From NCBI GenBank assembly GCA_000149265.1, contig CH003107.1, positions 88,414-152,413 on the forward strand: 64,000 nucleotides of DNA, read 5' to 3'. Shown in pieces: positions 60,301 to 64,000 of the stretch. Position 1 is the stretch's first letter; every line of letters starts with the position of its first letter. The position numbers and the translations under genes are program-made. The DNA is from Ciona savignyi (taxonomy: Eukaryota; Chordata; Ascidiacea; Phlebobranchia; Cionidae). The notes under the pieces were generated by a model. The model saw nothing but the letters and a program-made list of their open reading frames with translations, made no database searches and was not told the origin of the DNA.

Positions 60301-60859
60301 ATCCCGGGGAAAATTCCCAAAGACAGTTGGTTTTGGAATTACATTGCACATCATAACCCCGCGGTTTGTTACAAGTTTTGCGGTTATTTTAGGCCGGGAA
60401 TTAAATTAAAGGAGGTTTATGTGGATGGTAATTAGTGTGGTAAAACTTGGGTGGGTAACAACACGCCTAGGTTATAACTAGTGTAAGTTATACGATTAAA
60501 AGATTTAAAACTTCTTAAGCGATTTAAATTTGTTGAAACTCGTGAGAATTGAAACTTTGATGGGTTAAAACGGCCTCGTTGAAACGACGATTGCAATAAA
60601 TGTCGGTTTGAATACTTATATGTTAAGTGGAATAAATTCTTAGACAATCCAGCAGATTTATATACATTATGACGTCATTAATATATTTCAGGGTCCAGAC
60701 TGCTGCTCGAAGCACGCCATCTCCTTCCATTACGTCACACCGGAAATGATGTACCTGTATGAATATTTCATCTACCACTTCGAAGCTTGGGGTGCAGATA
60801 TAGCTGAATACAACTCACTTGGCACCAACCATACGACACTCCACCCCCATCCACCATAG
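57381..60859 (+). CDS. C1GALT1: Core 1 beta-1,3-galactosyltransferase (C1GALT1-like), 7 exons, 332 aa
   Basis: Adds galactose from UDP-Gal to GalNAc-Ser/Thr in the Golgi, making the core 1 (T) O-glycan. Exons: 57381-57487, 58094-58176, 58615-58748, 59087-59244, 59710-59835, 60141-60363, 60692-60859. All junctions are GT-AG and the phases add to 999 bp. Residues ~6-20 form a type II membrane anchor ([15 protein letters not shown]), then a short stem with an NAT sequon. The GT31 core follows: [47 protein letters not shown], the metal-binding DDD at 150-152 ([14 protein letters not shown]), [30 protein letters not shown] and [13 protein letters not shown]. The length is slightly below human (363 aa), the difference being in the stem. 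Invertebrate relatives include paralogues, so strict orthology to C1GALT1 is probable but not proven. Confidence 0.93.
57599..57885 (+). repeat. SINE family 2, copy in C1GALT1-like intron 1
   Basis: Head gactgattagcttggtggct, B-box region cggttcgaagctgg, body cggtaacccgacggtgggcg, gcgaggtgatctgacgattg, tail aaacataaatgtcct. Sense to the host gene. Confidence 0.8.
58195..58295 (-). repeat. SINE family 2, short deleted copy
   Basis: Tail side cattcatgattattcccgtg and head side gctgaaaggcgacgcactta are present without the middle. Lies in intron 2 of the C1GALT1-like gene, just after its second exon. Confidence 0.55.
59333..59577 (-). repeat. SINE family 2, copy in C1GALT1-like intron 4
   Basis: Tail gagatattcatgtttatctc, body accgtcgggttataaaagct, gggttcaagcaatgtccgtt, gttccttgcccaaggata, head side caccaagctattctgtcggg. 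Antisense to the gene. Confidence 0.78.
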
Positions 60860-61016
60860 CAAACCTTCCAATCACTGTGTTAAGCCATTGTTAACTCGGC
60901 GTCCCAATTGTTCTGCCTTACTTCGTGCAAAGCTTTTGAATTTCACTACTTTTGTCGCTTCGATTTTCATTTATTATCCTCGCGCATATTTCTACTAACG
61001 CGAACACTACTGTGCA

Positions 61017-61022
61017 AATAAA
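61017..61022 (+). terminator. Poly(A) signal of the C1GALT1-like gene
   Basis: AATAAA 158 bases after the stop codon, the first canonical signal downstream of the gene. Confidence 0.55.
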
Positions 61023-61305
61023 CTTGTTCCCGGCAAAATATTCACCTAAATGAGATTATAAAACTCACAATGCATTTATTTGTAGAATGCAGAAAATTTA
61101 TTTTTACAAAAATATAAATTATTTCCACATTTATGAAACAAAAGCACTTTTTCACTGGATTAAAGATAATAAAATTTCCGTGGTTTAAATTAGAGTAACA
61201 TAATATTTTTAAATGCAACAAAAAAACAAATATAAAATTGGGAGTAAAATATTAAATGAAATTACAGAAAAATGTTGTTGGTTGTTGAAGCAAAATGAGG
61301 ATGAG

Positions 61306-61588
61306 GATATTCATGTTTATCCCCTTGAATGGGAAAACCCCAGGGGTTATCACACGGGCAATCGTCAGATCACCTCGCGCCCATCGTCGGGTTACCGGAG
61401 CTATTGCAGTGTGTTGTATATGATAGATACGTTCCTTCAATTTGGTAGAACCCATTAATCCGCTGGGTTCAGGCAATGTCCGTAAAGTGCCTTGCCCAAG
61501 GACACAACCGACTAGCTAGCGACCAGTTTCGCACCTGCAACCTTTCGATTGAAAGGCGACGCACTTAACCGCTAGACCATCGGGCCGG
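61306..61588 (-). repeat. SINE family 2, well-preserved copy
   Basis: On the minus strand the head reads ggcccgatggtctagcggtt with B-box ggttgcaggtgcgaaac, followed by the shared body and tail ending in tandem atcctc units (aatatcctcatcctcat). The tRNA-like head is clean enough to show pol III boxes at proper spacing. Confidence 0.82.
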
Positions 61589-63083
61589 ACAAAAATGAAT
61601 AATTAAATGAAGAATATAACGACTTGGCACAAACCAGGATATTAAGGGGGAGTGAAACATGCTTAAACAATCACGGCAGAATCCAATACTAAATTAAGAT
61701 TTCAAGTTTAAATGTGGAATTTATTATTCGAATTTACACTGCCTAAAAACTTAGCAGCCATTAGGCTATTTTGGTGAATTTACAAACAGTTTTGCGGCGA
61801 CTATTGTTATACTACAGGTAATATATTACTAGATAGTCACTATTTTAATGTAATAAAGATATAGATATTTTATAGATATTTTAAGCAAAAAAGAGATTGC
61901 ATTTTTTTTAAATTCAAAGTCACCTTTAAAAATAATGTATCGGTTAAAAAAATTACCGAAACGCACAAAAACCACCGATGCATGACATTGAAACGCACTC
62001 TTGCGTGACATTAAAAATAACATGGAAAATAATATACAGAAATGTAGCATAAAGGCACGCAAAATAGTGTATAACAACGATTACAATTTTATTAAAAAGG
62101 TTGTCTAAGTTTCAAGTCCCAAGTTATTTTTAAATTTATGTTGACATCAGAATTCAACAAATAACAACCATTCATGTAGTAATATAAAGCAAATGTTGCA
62201 AGTTGCAACGAAAGACCAAAAGGTTACCGAGTCAGCTGCACACTTTGTATTCAGTTAAAGCAGCACTAAAAGGAGTATAGAAGGGCAACTGGTCAGTTAA
62301 ATTCTGGAAACTAATTCTAAACCTGCTATAACCACTAATCTTAAGCCCAGAAATAACCCTCATTACATCAACATGTTTAAAGTCGTTGCTATTTCCTCTT
62401 ATCTTGGATATTTATCTGTAAATTAATGTGTTTAAACCATGGATTAGTGTTTTTGAATATTTTTATTATTTTGCTGATTTTTAAAACAGGTTTTGGGAAA
62501 TTGTCTGGGTAAAGAGAAAACTAAACTTGAATAATTTTGTGAAATGACTCATTTCAGTTTTGTTTGGATAAAATACTTGAAATGTGCAACACTGTGGATA
62601 TTTTCATTTCATCATTAAACATAGAAACCAAACGCTTCATTTGACTCAGTGACCCAACAATTTTTGCTTACAGAAATATCTATATATATACAGCTGGCCG
62701 AATGTATGAAAAGCCAGGGTATGCGAGGGTTGGAGAAACTTAACTTTTGAACATTAAATTGCCCTAGAATGTGTATCTTGGACATTTTAAACTAGCCCCT
62801 TAACGATAAACAATTTTGAGCTGGTACCGGTTCGGCATAATTATTAAAAGTTTTATTAAATAATTTGGGAGACAAAAAACAATGATTATTAAAAGTTTTA
62901 TCAAATAAATTTTATTAAATAATTTGGGAGTGTACTTTCAAACAATTAGTGGTGTTTGACAGGTGGTTAACATCCTAGTTTATAGTAGTTTACAACTCCA
63001 ACATTGATAATGTTGTTTCAAACTCTTCGATTTTTAGTGGGTTATTATCGGTTCTTTCAAACTGTAGAGCTAGGTTTAGTAAG
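61589..63083. other. Spacer and likely promoter region of EXOC1
   Basis: AT-rich sequence without a recognised gene. Short direct repeats occur at 62840-62940 (ttattaaaagttttatta and taatttgggag twice). A T-rich tract ending cttTcaaactgtag precedes the EXOC1 start by 16 bases and may be a cis or spliced-leader acceptor. Confidence 0.5.
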
Positions 63084-63207
63084 ATGACTGCGATTAAACA
63101 TGCTTTGCAGCGTGATGTGTTCACGCCACATGACGAACGATTGCTCGGCGTTGTTCATATCGGGAAAGCTGGGGGAAAGAAGAAGAAAGCATTCCTTTGT
63201 GCTTCTG
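63084..63207 (+). CDS. EXOC1: Exocyst complex component 1 (SEC3), first coding exon
   Basis: The exon reads [20 protein letters not shown] and then [20 protein letters not shown], which matches the highly conserved N-terminus of vertebrate EXOC1 almost word for word (human has [20 protein letters not shown], then KAGKKKK and FLCA). It ends at a donor (TCTG|gtatgt) after 41 codons plus one base. EXOC1/Sec3 is a subunit of the octameric exocyst that tethers secretory vesicles at the plasma membrane. The N-terminal part leads into the PH-like domain that binds PI(4,5)P2 and Rho GTPases in yeast Sec3. No second exon is seen before the window ends, so intron 1 exceeds 790 bp. Confidence 0.93.
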
Positions 63208-64000
63208 GTATGTTCAGTGCAATATGACTATTGATTGCATGGAAATGTTGATGTGTGGTTGCCCTTCATTTAATACCGGGGTGAAATAATAGTAAGCAAT
63301 ATAGGTGCTGTATGACCTCAGTCTGGTTGCTAAGGGTATAAAAATAACCAGGAACCTGTGTCTGGTTAAATACACCATGGGGTCATTCCATTATATTTTT
63401 AACAGCCCGTACATCGTACCTCTCAGATTTTGTTAAGATTTTCAGACAATGTACCTACACCTAGAAAAATGATTAGGACAAAATTTGAGGTCGCAACTCC
63501 TAGCGGTTCAAAAGTTACGGCAAGATGAAAAACCGGCCACACGAGGGCTTATTGTTGGTGAGCACGCCTACTTACAACTTTTAATTGTCGATATCTCAAA
63601 AAGTAAACTATGTGGAGAGCTGAAAATTTGTATTAAGGTATTTAAAGGTATGAGGAAGCTGTATTTCACATCCAATTTATCTTTAGGGCATTATAAAATA
63701 GTCAAAATCAGGTTTTAAAATTATTTCGACCACCCCGACGCTAGAGGGGGTAGCTCCTGTATGCAAGACCGTTTTGAGATGCAACCTTTTTTAAAAGTTA
63801 GAAGAAGCTTAAATCTTTAATCAGTTTAAAAATTAGCTTTGCCAACTTTGAAATGCGTTTTTGAGACCAAATTTCCCAAGTGCACATTTTTCGCCCCCCC
63901 AAAAAAATGTGTTTTGATAAATAAATTATGGTTTTGTACAGTCTTAAGTATCAGAGCAGCCTAATACCCTTTTATTTACTTCCTATAGGCAGGGTCCGAT
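63208..64000. other. EXOC1 intron 1 (partial)
   Basis: Follows the EXOC1 donor. A 77-codon open stretch at 63485-63718 shows no recognisable domain. No exon matching the next conserved EXOC1 residues is visible. Confidence 0.6.

Noticed and set aside
61306-61588. True tRNA gene at the SINE head
   Set aside because: The A and B boxes are there, but the acceptor and anticodon stems do not close and the sequence continues into the shared SINE body.
63485-63718. Second exon of EXOC1 or a separate gene
   Set aside because: The 77-codon frame does not match the conserved EXOC1 continuation and has no good splice sites around it.

Overview
The window looks like genomic DNA of a tunicate, most likely Ciona (C. 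intestinalis/robusta type). It is AT-rich and intron-bearing, with chordate-type genes (a C1GALT1 homologue, the first coding exon of EXOC1, a collectin-like lectin, a NACHT/NLR-type exon). At 22217-22232 it carries a perfect copy of the 16-base spliced leader known from Ciona. Roughly half of the sequence is repeats and transposons.

Layout. 1-4915: a 26-bp minisatellite split by a compact, young-looking Ty3/gypsy element with identical 217-bp LTRs. 5222-7021: a minus-strand NACHT exon with one frameshift. 7-19 kb: no recognised gene; hAT and pogo-type MITEs, tRNA-like SINEs, a ~336-bp tandem array carrying a perfect 16-bp palindrome, and other dispersed repeats. 19745-21659: a minus-strand exon made of about 62 in-frame copies of a 27-bp unit (nonapeptide VQPNVGQQH/L). 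22217-22262: a spliced-leader RNA gene or pseudogene. 22328-27836: a near full-length LINE on the plus strand with several breaks. 27.9-31.7 kb: a badly decayed BEL/Pao fossil, followed by two ~1.5-1.9 kb tandem repeat copies (31.7-35.1 kb) that each carry the same pogo-type MITE. 35.1-42.1 kb: mostly unexplained DNA with a 31-bp minisatellite between two copies of a ~240-bp repeat. 42383-48261: a young but incomplete BEL/Pao element with ~603-bp LTRs, inserted in a LINE tail and itself hit by a 503-bp hAT MITE.

50-64 kb is the gene-rich part. A three-exon collectin-like gene on the minus strand (50039-52708) can be read end to end with matching splice phases (221 aa: signal peptide, 11 Gly-X-Y triplets, neck, C-type lectin domain with altered calcium motifs). 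A seven-exon C1GALT1-like core 1 beta-1,3-galactosyltransferase lies on the plus strand (57381-60859; 332 aa, all phases match). The first coding exon of EXOC1 (exocyst SEC3) is at 63084-63207 and runs out of the window. Around them lie eight copies of one ~280-bp tRNA-derived SINE family and an L1/Tx1-like LINE fragment joined to an antisense coiled-coil fragment. The three host genes have unrelated jobs (innate recognition, O-glycan synthesis, exocytosis), so no operon is implied.

The most unusual signals are: the apparent self-priming signal of the gypsy element; the spliced-leader look-alike in both LTRs of the younger BEL element; the VNTR exon that stays open in nearly every frame; and the regularly spaced kappaB-like palindrome array.
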